This document shows positions 1 through 13,400 of a stretch of 64,000 nucleotides of DNA, piece after piece; positions within the stretch are counted from its first letter, which is position 1, and each line of letters starts with the position of its first letter. The stretch lies in the NCBI GenBank assembly GCA_000310025.1, contig FN649742.1, positions 3,278,901-3,342,900 of the forward strand. The letters are read 5' to 3'. Source of the stretch: Ectocarpus siliculosus. Lineage: Eukaryota > Sar > Phaeophyceae > Ectocarpales > Ectocarpaceae. Both the position numbers and the translations under genes were made by a program. The notes beneath the pieces are model-generated. The model was given only the letters and a program-made list of their open reading frames with translations, searched no databases and was not told the DNA's origin.

Positions 1-712
1 AATCCCGCAGCACCCACACCCACACCCACACCCGAAAAGGCAGCTCTCCCGCCAACCACCAACACCCTGAGCGCGGCTACTGCTGAGAACCCTGCAGCAG
101 CACCGCGCTGCGGAGAACCATCGTGCACCAACAAGCCCTTGTGGGCAGAGCCAGGGAAGGATATGCCGGAGTTTGCGGCAGGCATGCGAGTCTGGCGACG
201 TCTACATCAAAATAAGGTGTGCGCAGAGCGTCTTGCAGTTTGCAGCACATGGGTGTTTGTGAGGATTCTCATGGCTCAAGCAAACCAAAGAACATGCCAC
301 GCCTGATTGCCTGATCGATAACCAGATCGAAAAAATAATGTGATTTTGACGTGTCGTCGCGCTCGCCTCACTGTACATTGGCATGTACACACTACATTTA
401 CATGTAGTTCAAATATTCTGGTGTGGGCGAAATGTTTGCTGGATTGTGTTTTTCACACACACGACACGTTTCCGCATACCGTTTTTTGTGTTCGTGATGT
501 TTCGGTAGGCAGACTGCGAAACCCGTACCCAACACGTGCAAATATGTAAACATAACCTCGACAGCAGTTCGTGCCTGTTTGTGTGAGATACGAAATAGGT
601 GCCGTCAGCTGCTCACCCTCTGTACCTTGCAAGCGTGGACGCCATGACTCTCAACCTGGTGGCCGTTGTCAGAGCTATCCGCTAGCCATCGTATTTTTGG
701 TACGTTTGCCTG
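1..712. other. No gene seen; short CACACC repeat at the left edge
   Basis: This stretch holds no open frame resembling a protein. A CACACC-type microsatellite lies at about 10-36. The rest is unique-looking sequence upstream of the transposase gene and may include its promoter, but I see no motif I would call. Confidence 0.4.
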
Positions 713-868
713 ATGGTCGTTGGAGCGAGCGCATTGTTACAGATACTGCACTTAACGACACGTATGCTACATGATTTGTTGCTTCCTCGAACTCATGCGC
801 TTTTCAGGAACGTGCACCTGCCTGAAGCACCGACGACAGCAGACGCAGCGGCGCCCGTCGGCGACGCC

Positions 869-3001
869 ATGTTTCCTGGAGAGTCAGAGGAGTGGACAGA
901 TGGTTTCGGTGGGCGTCTCGACGGCACGCCGGCCGAGGGCAAGGGCAAGGGCAAGAGGAAAAGAGAGCCGCTGGAATTGGAGCCACCAAACTTCCCTATT
1001 AAGTTTGGTGGTGGCCAGAAACGCAAGCGGTACGATTTGGAATTCAAAGTAAACGCCATTAAGTACGCGACCATGCAAAGCCCGGGGGCGCAGGGGCCTA
1101 ATGGAACCATCGGTGTGTCGTATGCGCAACGAGTGCTTGGGATTCCCGAGAAGATCACACTCTCTGCGTGGATAAAAGACAGAACAAAGTACGAGAAGCA
1201 GCTGGAACAGGCAGACCAGCTCGGGGCCACACGCAAGAAAAAAGCCCGGAGCGTGAAGTCGTTCATCACGGGGAGGGTTAGGTCAAACGCTGAGGCCGAG
1301 CTCGAACTTCTCGACTGGATCAACGATGTTCGTTCGGAAGCCATCTCTGCCCGCGTCTCTACAAGGATGATCAAGAACAAGGCGGTATCGATCAACTCGC
1401 TTTGGTTCGGCCCGAGGCCTGCAGCGAACGACCTGGAGGGCATTAGAAAGTACCGCAACAAGCAGACTCGCTGGTGCAGGAGGTTCCTTAGGAAGAACCG
1501 GTTGTCATTCCGGGCGGTTGCCAGGCAAGGCCAGAAACTCCCTTCCGGGTGGCCTGCGATTGCCATGAAAGCCGTCAAGGAATGGAGGGCACTTCGTCAC
1601 GGAGGAATCGACGGTGGGGGAGGACGGAGCATGGCGGGGGCAACGAGCAGTGCGCCTTCGAAGCCACGTCTGTTGTTCAAGGAGGAGCAGAGCTACAGCA
1701 TGGATGAAACTGCTGTGTGGATGGAGCCCGCTGGCACGTCGACCGTGGCGGTGAGTTCAATAGTGTTGCTTCGAGTCATGTGCCTGTCTGGTCGTTTCTT
1801 GGCATTCCGTGCAAACAGTGGGCATTGTGATGCAATATTTTTTGCCGTACCTACTCAGTGTCCAGCCAGTAAGGCTAGACGACGTTGGTATTGTGCTTAT
1901 GCCGGGTCAGAAGTTTCTTACCATTCGCATCCATCATCGCTGTACTGCAAAACCCATACGTTACTTTGTGCGTGAAGAGCTGTCATTCTCATCTACAAAA
2001 TCGACTTTTTTCGTCGCCTCTGCTTTCTCTATTGCTTTTTGCTTTTTTATTTTTGTCGTTCGCAGCACACCGGTCAGAAAGAAGTGGCCATCAAAACCGG
2101 TGGAAAGGAAAAGTTGCGGATCACTGCCGTGCTTGCAGCAAACATGAAGGGCGGCAAACTCCCGCCGCTGCTCATCTTCAAGGGTAAGCCTACGGCGCCG
2201 GGCAAAACCCCCGCTGCCAACAGCATCGAACGAGAGTTCAAGGTGGGCAAGGACAAGAAGGGGATAGCATACCCTCAGAGCGTTGTGTACGCCGTGGACG
2301 ACAAGGCGTGGCACACGCAGCGCGTCTTCAGGGATGTTTGGCTCCCCCAAGTGTGGAACCGGCGCCCGGGTCGCGAGGGGGTCCTGGGCAACTACCGTCA
2401 GCCGGACACGCTGCTATCATGGGATGATTACACCGTGCACAAGACAGCCCTGTGCAAGGAAGCGATGGACAAGTCCAACACGACGCTGTTTTTTGTCCCC
2501 GGAGGCCTAACGCCCAAGATCCAGCCTTGCGATGCACTTATGAACAAGCTGTTCAAGTCCAACATGTCCAGGCTCTACGATGACCACATGGCCTCCACCG
2601 ACGCCGTGCGCAACGACCGCGGCTACCCGGATCCCCCATCGAGGGGATTGCTCGCGCAGTGGGTGAAGAAAGCGTGGGATGAAGTGGACCCTGAGAGCAT
2701 CCGTTCGAGCTGGAGGAAGGCTGGCATGACCCTTGCCTTCGACGGATCTGAGGACGAGGCGTGGGCCAACAAGGAGCTCAACTCCGACGCCCAAGGGAAA
2801 CCACTTCGTGCAGACGGCGACGCGGCCGCTGCCGGCGTGGAGGAGGCTGGCCCATCGGAGGAGGGGGAGACGATGGCCGACTTGTTGGAGGTGTTGGAAA
2901 TCGACGACGATGACAGCTCGGGAGATGGCGAAGGCAACGATGACTCGGAGGTTGAGGTCATGGCAGACTTGCCGGGGGCGGACGTTGTTTGCATAGACTG
3001 A
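869..3001 (+). CDS. pogo/Tigger-like DDE transposase, two exons
   Basis: Exons are about 869-1750 and 2066-3001; the intron has GTGAGT and CGCAG ends, both in phase 0. The joined frame is about 605 residues from the ATG at 869 (an in-frame ATG at 713 would add 52). The N-terminal half is basic and carries a CENP-B/pogo-type helix-turn-helix region ([15 protein letters not shown], near 1470-1520). The catalytic half follows the DDE_1 pattern: first Asp in YSMDETAVW at the exon 1 end, then [20 protein letters not shown] and LLIFKGK, second Asp in [11 protein letters not shown], third Asp in [13 protein letters not shown]. All three acidic residues are present, so it may be active. The C-terminus is a long acidic tail. 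It would cut and paste DNA at TA sites in the nucleus. A domesticated gene is the alternative, because I could not place clear terminal repeats around it. Confidence 0.85.
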
Positions 3002-3023
3002 GGTGTCTTGTCTGGTATCTACC

Positions 3024-3823
3024 TACCGTAGTTGCATGCCATGGTCAAGTCAACCAAAGCTGCTATTCGAGCCAATTTATCCTGGGTTTCATATGTTTCG
3101 GTAGTCGCTTGCCCTCTTGGTTTCTAGCTTTGGTTGATATGTAGCTGGCACTTGCTTGCGTCCTATGTGGTTCCAGCTTGAGTGGTGAACGCAAGTCTTG
3201 CAAGTGGTTGCGTCGTCCAGATACCTGTGTGCTGTCGTTTTGTCGCACACAACATTGGCACAACCGCTATGAGGTATCGGTTCTACGTCTTCGTTGTGTA
3301 CCTATGCGAAGAATTTCCAAAGGATACTGCGAAAATGCACGTGGGAAAGCATGTACGTGATGGAGTGGTGTGAGCCATCCTAGCTATCACACCTGTTTTA
3401 CACCCCTTGACGCCCTTTGTACGTGGGTGCCTCCTGTAAGCGCACCGCATCACTCGAGCGACATTATTGTCACACCCCCGTAGGTAGGGTCTTGTGGGCG
3501 CACTGCAACAACACGGGCGACATTATCACCCCCCCGTCAGGCCGGGTCCTGTGAGCGCGTATCATCACACGGGCGAAGTTATCACACCCCCTTGTTATCA
3601 CACCCCCTGTAAGCCGGGTCCTGTGAGCGCGCTTCATCACACGGGCGACGGTATCACACCCCCTTGTTATCACACCCCCTTTTGGTGAGACTCTGTGAGT
3701 ACACCTCATCACACGGGTGACATAAGATATCACACCCCCTACAGAATACCACACCCGTGTGATAACTTTCGTCCTCCCGAAAATATTATCACACGGGTGT
3801 GGTATCTTATGCAACCTACGGTA
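3024..3823. mobile_element. Possible non-autonomous element end next to the transposase
   Basis: The sequence at 3796-3823 ends in GGTGTGGTATCTTATG...TACGGTA, which matches the right terminal repeat of the MITE copies at 43.7 and 11.6 kb. A shorter related start (TACCGTAGTTGCAT) occurs at 3024, giving a candidate element of 800 bp that contains the minisatellite. Only about 14 bp of the left end match, so the left limit is weak. Confidence 0.35.
3478..3745. repeat. Minisatellite, about four degenerate units
   Basis: Units of roughly 65-85 bp repeat the pattern TATCACACCCCC, a GGGTCCTGTGAGCGC block and ATCACACGGGCGA. The unit lengths vary because the TTGTTATCACACCCCC step is duplicated in some copies. 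It lies just downstream of the transposase stop and shares the ATCACACCCC word with the MITE terminal repeats. Confidence 0.75.
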
Positions 3824-3841
3824 TATGCTCTACTTCGAAGT

Positions 3842-4460
3842 TTACATAACAATTCCTCTTAGCCTGGCGGAAGTAATTAATTCACCGCACAATTTTTACA
3901 CACCTTGACACCCTGAAGAAACCACCGCTAGACGAGAGCTGCCCAGGCAACCAAACAGAGCTTCGCGAGCATCCACCCCACTGCTATCTTCTGCCACAAG
4001 CTTCACCAATCGACTGATTGCATTCTGCGAAGTCTCTACTTGGTCCACCTCAGCGCGGGCCAGCAGCGCCGTGAGATCTTTCCTCATGGCAACAAGGGCA
4101 GGAATGGATGGGAGACGGAAGGTACATCGCACTGCGGCGCAAATATCCGGGGGCGCTCTGCCCAATGGTATTTTCTTGAAACGGGGTATGTGATGAAGTA
4201 CAGTTGCGGTCCCCCTAAAAACCAACGGTTAGAAAACGGGATACACAACAGCAGCGCGAGAGACAGAGGAGAGGGACAGAGATAGCCACAGCGAACGCCG
4301 CCCCGCCCCCCACCCCCTTCTGGCGGAAGAGAGAGAAAGGCGGAAGCTGACAGCACTGGGTAACTCGTGCGTGCCACGTGGGACGTACCCGAATCGGTTT
4401 TCTGTGTGCTGGGGTTCTTGAACGGCGCGCTCTTTCTTTTGAACGACAGCAGCGTCGAAC
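3842..4460. other. Intergenic region upstream of the myosin gene
   Basis: No gene is supported here. The segment directly 5' of the ATG at 4461 should hold the myosin promoter and 5' UTR, but no TATA box or other element stands out. Confidence 0.35.
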
Positions 4461-7400
4461 ATGGAAGAAGGGGTCAAAGTGTGGGCGAAGGGCGGGCCCC
4501 AGCTGTGGCGCAAGGGGGTGGTGAGCAAGCGCGTGCCCGACAGAACGGGCGGCAGCAGCATCGCACGGATCACGGTCGTGCTGGAGGAGGGGGGAACGGC
4601 GGAGTTCGCCGTGGCGGCGGACGAAGAGGAGGAGTGCACGGACGTCAAGCTTCGGAACGTGACCGGACAGGCCTCCACGCTGGAGGGGGCGGGAGTGGAA
4701 GATCTCACCTCCCTCACCTACCTGCACGAGCCCACCATCCTCTACTCGCTGAGCCAGCGCTACGAGTCGGACCTGATCTACACCGGCGTCGGCCCAATCC
4801 TCCTCGCGGTGAACCCCTTCAAGAGGGTCAAGCTGTACTCGGACGACATTTTGGCGGCCTACCGCAAGGACGGCGAGCTGCGGCACTACGACCCGAACTA
4901 CGATGAGACGCTGGCCCCTCATGTGTACGCTATCGCTGACAAGGCGTACCGCAACATGACCGCCCCTTCCAACGAGTACGAGCACCGGTCTCAGGTACGG
5001 CTTTGTGTGCGTGTGTGTGGGTGCGTAAGCCTTGGTGCTGTCTACGGACGGGTAGTGCACTTTCACGTCTTCGAAGATGTCACGCCCGGCGGGCAAAGCA
5101 CGCGCGCCGCAACGACCGGCGTCATAGTCTACTGCTCGGTGATCTGATTAGTTTTCTTCTCGTATATCGCACTCCCATGATAACGGTTTGCGACGGCTCT
5201 TCTCTTCACTATCCTCGCCGTTTTGTATGCAGGGCACCTAGTTAGCACAGCACGTCGCTGGCTTCATGGTCACACTGCTGCTAGCAAATATTGTAACAGG
5301 ATGACGTTTGGTAGGTAATGCCCTTGCTGTGTATTTTTGGCGCGGGCGTATACATAGGATATGAGATACGCACCCGGAAAACTCAAGCAATGTTGAATCC
5401 CCCGCTCGCATTGTAACTGCGGAGGGTGTGGATCAAAAAAGGGGCCGTTGAGGTGGATGGGAATCAAGACAGTGTTGATAACGACACAAGGTTTGCCCTC
5501 TGGCAGTGGCGGCTCGAGTGTTGGGCATTGGAAAAAAGCGTCACACTTGCACGGAGGTGACCTCCGGTTACTAAAATATATAAGCAGTGTTGATTTTCTT
5601 CTGTTTTTCTAGAAAATATTCCGATCTCTCTTGAGTACCCTTTTGACCTCCGTACTGGCCCCAACTGACGCGGACCGAAGACGCGGACACCTTCCGTGTG
5701 GGTGTGTATGCATACTACGAAGAGAGCAAAGAGACACGGAGGACCCAAGGCAAATCATCACACAAGCGCGATAAGAACTAAGTGTACCCCAGCAGAGCTT
5801 TTTCTACGTTGCATGCATACATGCAGGTGTACGTGGGAAAACCACCGAAAGAGTCAAAATGACAAAACGACACACCGACCAACCCAAACCTCAGGTCGGC
5901 ATGTAGGAGACATGATACTGCCGCTAAATCGGCAGCAGTAGTTCTTAGATACCAACCCACGCGGCCTTTGGTTGTGCGCACCCAGCAGTCTCCCGTACTC
6001 GTTGGTAGCAGCGTTGCAGCAAGGCAAGAGCCAGTCCAACGGGAGCCCGCTCCCTTACCTGTTGTTTCCTCTTTTGTTTGCGCAGCATGATACATGATCG
6101 TGGTCAAGACTGCTGCTGTGTTTGCGTACCGATTGTCGTGTGTCGTGTTTCGCTTTTGGATTATACTTCGAAGTATGTGTTGAATCATTCAGCATACCGC
6201 GGTGTGCATTCAAGGGGAAAAGGGGTCGCGTTTGCTCCTGCGGCCTCTTGGTGGGTCAGGTCTTCGGGAATTCTAGGTTTCTACCCGAACAACAGAATCT
6301 CACCCTCCGTCTCCTGAAATTGGCAACTCAAGATTCCAAACAATATTCTATGTGCACGTGAAACCGCATATACACACGTACCGAAAACGTTCGGAGCAGT
6401 ACTGCTGTAAGTCGGTTAGAGTATGGCACTTGCCCCTCAGGAGACAGCGTCGGACGAAGACGTCAGCCAGAGACACGACAGCCTTTTTTCTTATATACAT
6501 CTACGGTTAACAACAGACGTTTATCTCGATCATGCTGTGTCAGCACCCTATTTTATTGATGTCAACCCAACATCGGACTGGTCGCGCCTCTCCTGCATCT
6601 CTCTTGCTTGGTGACTAACAACAATCGCCCCCGTTCCGCCGAATGAATCACTTTGTGTTGCCTTTGAACGGAAAAAGTCCATCCTGGTGAGTGGCGAATC
6701 CGGGGCGGGAAAGACGGAGACATGCAAGATCATCATGAAGTATCTGGCCATTCTCGGCAGCAAGACGGGGTCGACCGAGCTGGGCACGATCGAGCAGCAG
6801 GTGCTTGAGTCCAACCCCATCCTCGAGGCGTTCGGTAACGCCAGGACTGTCCGCAACGACAACTCCAGCCGTTTCGGAAAGTACATCCAGGTGAGAGGAC
6901 CTTGTAGGCAAGCCGGTGGGACTAATAGGCGTTTGTCGATGCTGTGTGTGGCCCGTGGTTTCTCGTTGGTGAGGGGATGTGTCGCTTGGCTGTGCTGGAG
7001 ATCGTTGATGTGGACGGCCATGCGTTAGCAGCCTCTCACGCGGCTTTCGACGTCGACATTAACACGGTCGGTCGGGTGGACTTGCAACTCTTGTGTTGTG
7101 GTAAAAGTGTTTGCATGCGTGTTTGCGGAAGCACCAATCCACCACAAACGATGTGTATCTACACGATAAATAAAACACGGTCGAATAACGCCACCCGTTG
7201 AAACGACGTACGCCCTCCGGCAACACAACGCCGCGATACGCAGATCATCTTCGACAGCTACGGCAAGCTAACCGGGGCGCAGATCAAGACCTTCCTCCTC
7301 GAGAAGGTGCGGGTGGTGAAGCACTCGGCGATGGAGCGCAACTACCACATCTTCTACATGCTGGCGGCGGGGGCTTCCCCAGAGCAGCGCGAGGGCTGGG

Positions 7401-10400
7401 CGATGGGCGACCTCAGGAGCCACCAGTTCACGTCGCAGTCGGGCTGCTACGACCGCCGCGACGGGGTGCTGGACTCGGAGCTTTACCAGGAGCTGATGGA
7501 GGCGTTCAAGGTCATGGGTTTCGAGGAGGAAGAGAAGGCGAGTCGTCCGTCCGGCGGGGGGGAGGGGTACTGATGTTTTTCATCCCGCAGCGGTTGGACC
7601 ATTGACCACGCGTCCTCGAGAGGACGGAGCGTTGTTCCCACAGGACCGATCACAGATGGCCAATCGTTCCTTCCTACTTGGGGGACGGGGCGGGGGCGTA
7701 CTCATGTTTTGCATGCCTCAAGTATTGGACCATTGACCACGCTGGAGGAATAAGGGGAGGAACAACACGGTTGGTGTGGGGCGGGAACGCAGCGGTGTCG
7801 GAGAATGGTTTTTCGGAGGCCAGTAAGACTGCTGCTTGGCAAAGTTGTATTCGAGACTGTCGTCTTCTACAATCGCTCCATTCGCAGAAAATGATTCGGG
7901 TTCATCGATTGCGTCAAGAGCTATGTACGCGTGCACTTGAAACTCTTCCGTTGCCGTGGGTATGGACTGGCTTTGCTTTTGGCCAGCCGCCGGTTTGTTT
8001 TCTGAGTACAATTCCTATGAATCCATGCGAACGCGTGACCTTTGCAGTCCCGCCGACAACCCCAATAAAAATAAAACTCCACTACAACATAGCCAACACG
8101 ACAGATTTTTTTGTTCAATGACGGCGTGTGAACCCCCAAACAGGCCAGCGTATTCCGCATGGTGGCCGCCGTGCTCGCCCTCGGGGACGTGGACTTCGTC
8201 GATCGGCCGGACGCCGGGGACGGCGAAGCGCTGACGGCTCTGTCGGAGCCGAGCCGTCCGCGCCTCGAGGCGGCCGCCCGCCTGCTGGACGTTAGCCCCG
8301 ACCGGATACTGAACGCTCTGACCAGCCGCAAGATCAACGCGGGCATCAGTAACCAGGTGCTGTATGTGTGCGAGTAGGGGGGGGGTACTCATAGCCGTGC
8401 ATGCCGTAGTCGTTAGACCATTGACCTCTGGGGGTGGTTTCTGCTCGTGCTCCCATTCCGCACAACGTAGAGGCAGCAAATGGGAGTGGTGGGTGTAAGG
8501 CCGGCGGCGCCATGTTTTTTTCAGCGCGGTCGGTGGTCGTTGTTGACTTGTTGCATTGCTATAGCTTTAGTGGGCACAGCGATAAGCGTCTGCTTTGGTT
8601 TGATTTGCGTAGGAGTGATTGTTTTGTTTCCTGGTGGGGTTCTGATGTCCACTACTAGTAGACACGAAGAGGTACTTCGACCACCAACGATGCGCTGACG
8701 TCTTGGCGCCTTCTCTCCCTCCCTCCCTCCCTCCCTCCGTCCCTCTCCCTCTCCCTCTCCCTCTCGCTGTCTCTCTTTCCGCCCGGACACGTCCGTGTAC
8801 GGCACGGCGTGCTTCAACTGGTGGTTGCGCTATGCGGGGGTTCCGTGGAATGATGGGTGGTCGGGTGTGACGGGACGGACGATGGGCGGAAAACCCGCAC
8901 AACAGGTGACGATCTTCCTGACGATGGAGCAGTCGAGGCACGCGAGGGACGCCCTGGCGAAGGCGGTGTACGCGGCCATGTTCGAGTGGGTGGTGGGGAG
9001 AACGAACGAGTGCATCGAGGCCAAGCAGGCGGAGGTGATGACGGAGGACCGCATCTTCATTGGGCTGCTCGACATCTTCGGTGAGTGACGATAGTTTTGT
9101 CAAGACAAAGAGGATGTGTACAAGTAGCAAAGGAAGAAAAATAGCAAAACCCCGCGCGATGTGCTTTGTCTACTCCCACAACCCCAAGTTACTCGCCGAT
9201 TTATCACCTCCTGATTGCCGGTGTTTCGATTGTGGGAGGTGATCGTGGTGATTGATGTGGTTTTATGTGTTGTTGTCTTGCCATTGAAAACAAGCGTGAC
9301 CTCCACGAGGCACTTTGGGGACAGTCAGAGTGCCCCTCAGGTTGAGAGACACGACTTCTGTGGTCGAAGACAGCAACACCAAGCACGGTGCGCAGGTGGT
9401 GTGAATGTTTCATCGATTTGGTGATGCGAAGATAGATGGTTCGGTGTTGCCGTGTCTTGAGAAAAGCTCGTGATACTCGTGATGATGGGCCTGGACGCGG
9501 TATTTTTGGTTCGAGACGCTGTCGATGGGGGTTGTTTTCAGACTTGCTGCGCGCGGCCAATGTGTGATGTCTTCCTCTTTTTTTTCTCTCAAGTATGGTA
9601 CAGGATGGATTTCTCCCGCTGCCCTTAACAATGGAACGCTTGTGCCATGCCGATGCCCCGCGTTGTCCTACCACTCGTGGACCCTCTTTTCGAGTATAAC
9701 CGCCTGCCGGCCCTCGCTCTGCCGCTGTTTCCCTCCCCTCGCCACCCGCGGTTGCAGGTTTCGAGATCTTCACGAACAACTACTTCGAGCAGTTCTTGAT
9801 CAACTACGCGAACGAGGTGCTGCAGCAACAATTCAATAACTTCGTCTTCCGCCAGGAGCAGGTGCGGTGGTCTATACAGTGCCCTACGAATGTCTCTTGG
9901 TGCTCTCGTGCAACAAAAACTTAATGAACAGCAGTTCTTGGATCGTTGAAATTGTTATTGGTATCGATCTGGTGTTTCGGCACGTTGGTAGACATGAAAG
10001 GGTGTCAAAGGGGACTGGCTGCTGTCGCCTATCCCCCCAAGAAAGCGTGTTTGAATGAAGCAGATCTAAAACTTGTTCTCTCAAACTGAAATACGGTTCG
10101 CAGGAGGAATACGAACGGGAGAAGATCCAGTGGACCTTCATCGAGTTCCCGGACAACAAGGACTGCATCGATCTCATCGACAGGAAGCCGAACGGAATCA
10201 TCCCCACCCTGGACGAACAGGTGCGTTGGTCGCGGTTCATCGGGCCACGGCTAGCCCGGTGTTTTTGACGGCCGCTGTTCGTCTCGCCTCGTCTCGTCTT
10301 GTGTGAACTGCTGTCTTATTGCCTTGTGGGGAGCTTCTTTCTTCGGAAGCGTCTGCCCTGCTGTAGTTTGGTCTCCCCGCAAAACTCTCTTTGTCACCCG

Positions 10401-13400
10401 GATTCGTTTGTGGAAAGAAAAGAAACCCCATTGTAGGTCACCACGCCCCCTCCGCCATTTTTGTGTCCGTGCAGTGCCTCCTGGGCAGGTCGACCGACGA
10501 CCGCTTCGCCCGCGAGATGTACAAGAAGTGCGAGGGTCACGACCGCTTCGAGCTGGCGCCCAAGATGCGGGTAGACCACCAGTTCTGCGTTCGTCACTAC
10601 GCGGGCAAGGTGGTGTACAGCACCGAGGGAATCATCGACAAGAACCGCGACACCTTGCAGCAGGAGGGGGTTGACATGCTGCTGTCGTCTGGGTCGGAGT
10701 TCACGGTCCTCATGGGCGAGATCGAGGCCAAGTCTACCAAGGTTTGTAGACTAAGACTAGAGCCTTTCCCGTGCGGTGTACTGCTGCTGTGTTGGGACGG
10801 CCATAGGATGATCGATAACGGGGTGGTTAGGTGGGTGCCACAGCAGTGGACCTTGCAGCCACGCCATGTAAAGTTTTCGGAGGCTGGTGGGTGTACCACT
10901 GTTGAAGCGCCCAGCTTGGTGGAGTTACACGTCCTTCACGTTACCTCCCCCGCGATTTATCATATGAACCGACACTTTCGTCTTGTTGGGTGGGAGCTTC
11001 TGTTCGGCGTGCGGTCGACCCTCAACTCTTACCCCTGCTAATTTTGGCTTCACAAACCTCCGCCCCGCTTCTGTACAACTCAAGGGCAAGCCTCGCAGGT
11101 CGGAAAGCGGCGGCGTCCCCGGGACGGCAGGGGCCTCAAGCGCCGGCGGTGGAGGGGGTGGAGGCAGCGGCGGCGGCCGGCGTGTCGGCAGGCGCACGAC
11201 CATCGGCGCCAAGTCTCTCGGCGCACAGTTCCGGGAAAACCTGAACAACCTCGTGGCCACAGTGGACAAGACGCACCCCCACTACGTGCGGACGATCAAG
11301 CCGAACGACGACCTGCAGCCCGGCAACTTCACCTACGACCGCATCGCGGAGCAGCTGCGCAACGCGGGCGTGCTGGAGGTGGTGAGGGTGGCCCGCGCCG
11401 GGTTCCCCGTCCGCCTGGGCATCCAGGAGTTTATCGACCGCTACGGGGTGCTCGCCCCGCTGGTGGTCGAGACGGCCTACAGGAATTGCGCTCAGGTGAG
11501 GTTGCTGCGGCGCGAGGCCTTGATTATTGGTGTTTGCGGTGGTGGTGGTGGTGGTGGTGGTGGTGGTGGTGTTTAGTGCTTGTGATTTCAGCTACATAGA
11601 CCTCGACGCGCTTTCCGTGAGGTGACATAATCGCACCCCCTGGGCCGAACTTCAAGGCTAGCTTTCTCCATGGACAGCAGAGGGAGTGGTGGAGCGGAAA
11701 ATGGTGGCGTTGGTAGCGTACGGTCTTGGAACAGAGACGTTCGAAGACATTTTTTTTTTTATGTCGGGATGCTCTTCATCGTGCAAGTAGTCGAGAGTTA
11801 ATGGTCGGTCCACGGGGTGTGTTATCTTACGTTATGTCCCCTACGGTACGCCGAAGGTGAGATTGTGGCGCTCTCGTGAGCGCCGCCGGTGAGGTTTGGT
11901 GTGACTCCAGCTTATTTCCCTTTTTCGTTTTGTTTTGTTTTGTTTTGGCAGGACGGCGGAGAGATCGATCAGGAGTCGGAGCGTGCGGTGTGCAAAGCCC
12001 TGGTGGTGTCGATCGTGGCCAAGGTGACGAAGGGGAGGGCGAACGCGTCAACGGAGGAGCAATTCATGGCGCTGTGCCGCGACGTGGGGATGCAGATGGG
12101 GCTCACGAAGGTCTTCTTCCAGCAGAAGGCGTTCAACAGCATAGAGAGGCTCAGGTAGGAGGTATTGTTGTCGTGTGGGTGAATTAATTCGTTCTGAGGT
12201 ATCAGCTCGTTTGCGCTTATCTGATGCTTTTCTAACGTTTCCAATCAGTTATCGTGGTCAGTGGGTTTGATATCCCATTGGTTAGTTAGTTGGTTGATAC
12301 AAGCTGGTTCACGGAAATGAAATCAAATCTGTTCAACCACAGCTGCCAGACGAATTTGTACACAAAATTGACATATGTGACATCATAGTGACCCCCATGA
12401 GCAAGGGAGCAAATCGTCATGGCCGGAATTTCGATCGGATCCATGGCCACAAAGCTAAGGGGTTGATTGTGCCTCAGCCGAGCAAGAAGACTCCAACACG
12501 ATATATAGTAAATATGAGAGCGTTGTGCAACAAAGTGCCGCCCAAACCGTTCAAGAAAAATTGAGTGAATTTTTGGACTCTTGACCGGTCAATTAGGGTC
12601 TGGGACCCCCGAAAGCCGGTGCCATATACGTAAAGTTACTTTTCATGATTTTTTCCACGTCAGAATAGTGCAATGGAGCCTACCAGTAAGTTTCGTGGGA
12701 AAACTTGTGAAGCTGACGCAACAGGGCACTTTGTAATGTAATAGGGGCCGGATATGATTGTTTATATTAAAATGAAAAAGTGGGGGGGAGTCATCTTTCA
12801 TTGCACAGAAGCTGAAAACTTCACGCCGCGTTTTTTAGTTAGACTCTGACTCCGTTGTCGCCAGATATCCGGGGTCCCAGGAGGGACGGATGACGCCGAA
12901 ACCTTCCCGGAACCTCTAGGACCCCGTATAACAGACGAAGACAAGAAGACCCCCTCGACGCAGAGTTTCGCATGTACCCAAGTTGCACGTGTGCAAAATT
13001 TCAGAGTCTGCAACTCAACAAAACGGCGTGAAAAATTCACGTTGAACAAGTTTGTTTTGTCATTCCGTAAACCAGCGTGTATAGTCGAGATGAACATCCA
13101 CCCGATTGGTACCAAACCGTAAAAAATATCCCAAAATGGCGTTGATGCACAACCGTTGTGTAGGTCTCGCCGGTTGTGATATTGTTTCCCCTGGTACACT
13201 AGGTGGAGCTTGATCACGTAGATCGTTCTGTTCCGTACATAGTGTGACCTTAATCCCCCCCTCTCTCTCGGTCTCCTGCTCTCTAGATCTCTCACTCTAT
13301 GTGCCTCTCCCTCTCGTGCGTATTTGGTTTCGTTTTTCTCGTGCCCTGCAGGACGGCCATGATCTCAAACTCCATCACCAAGATCCAGACGACTCTCCGC

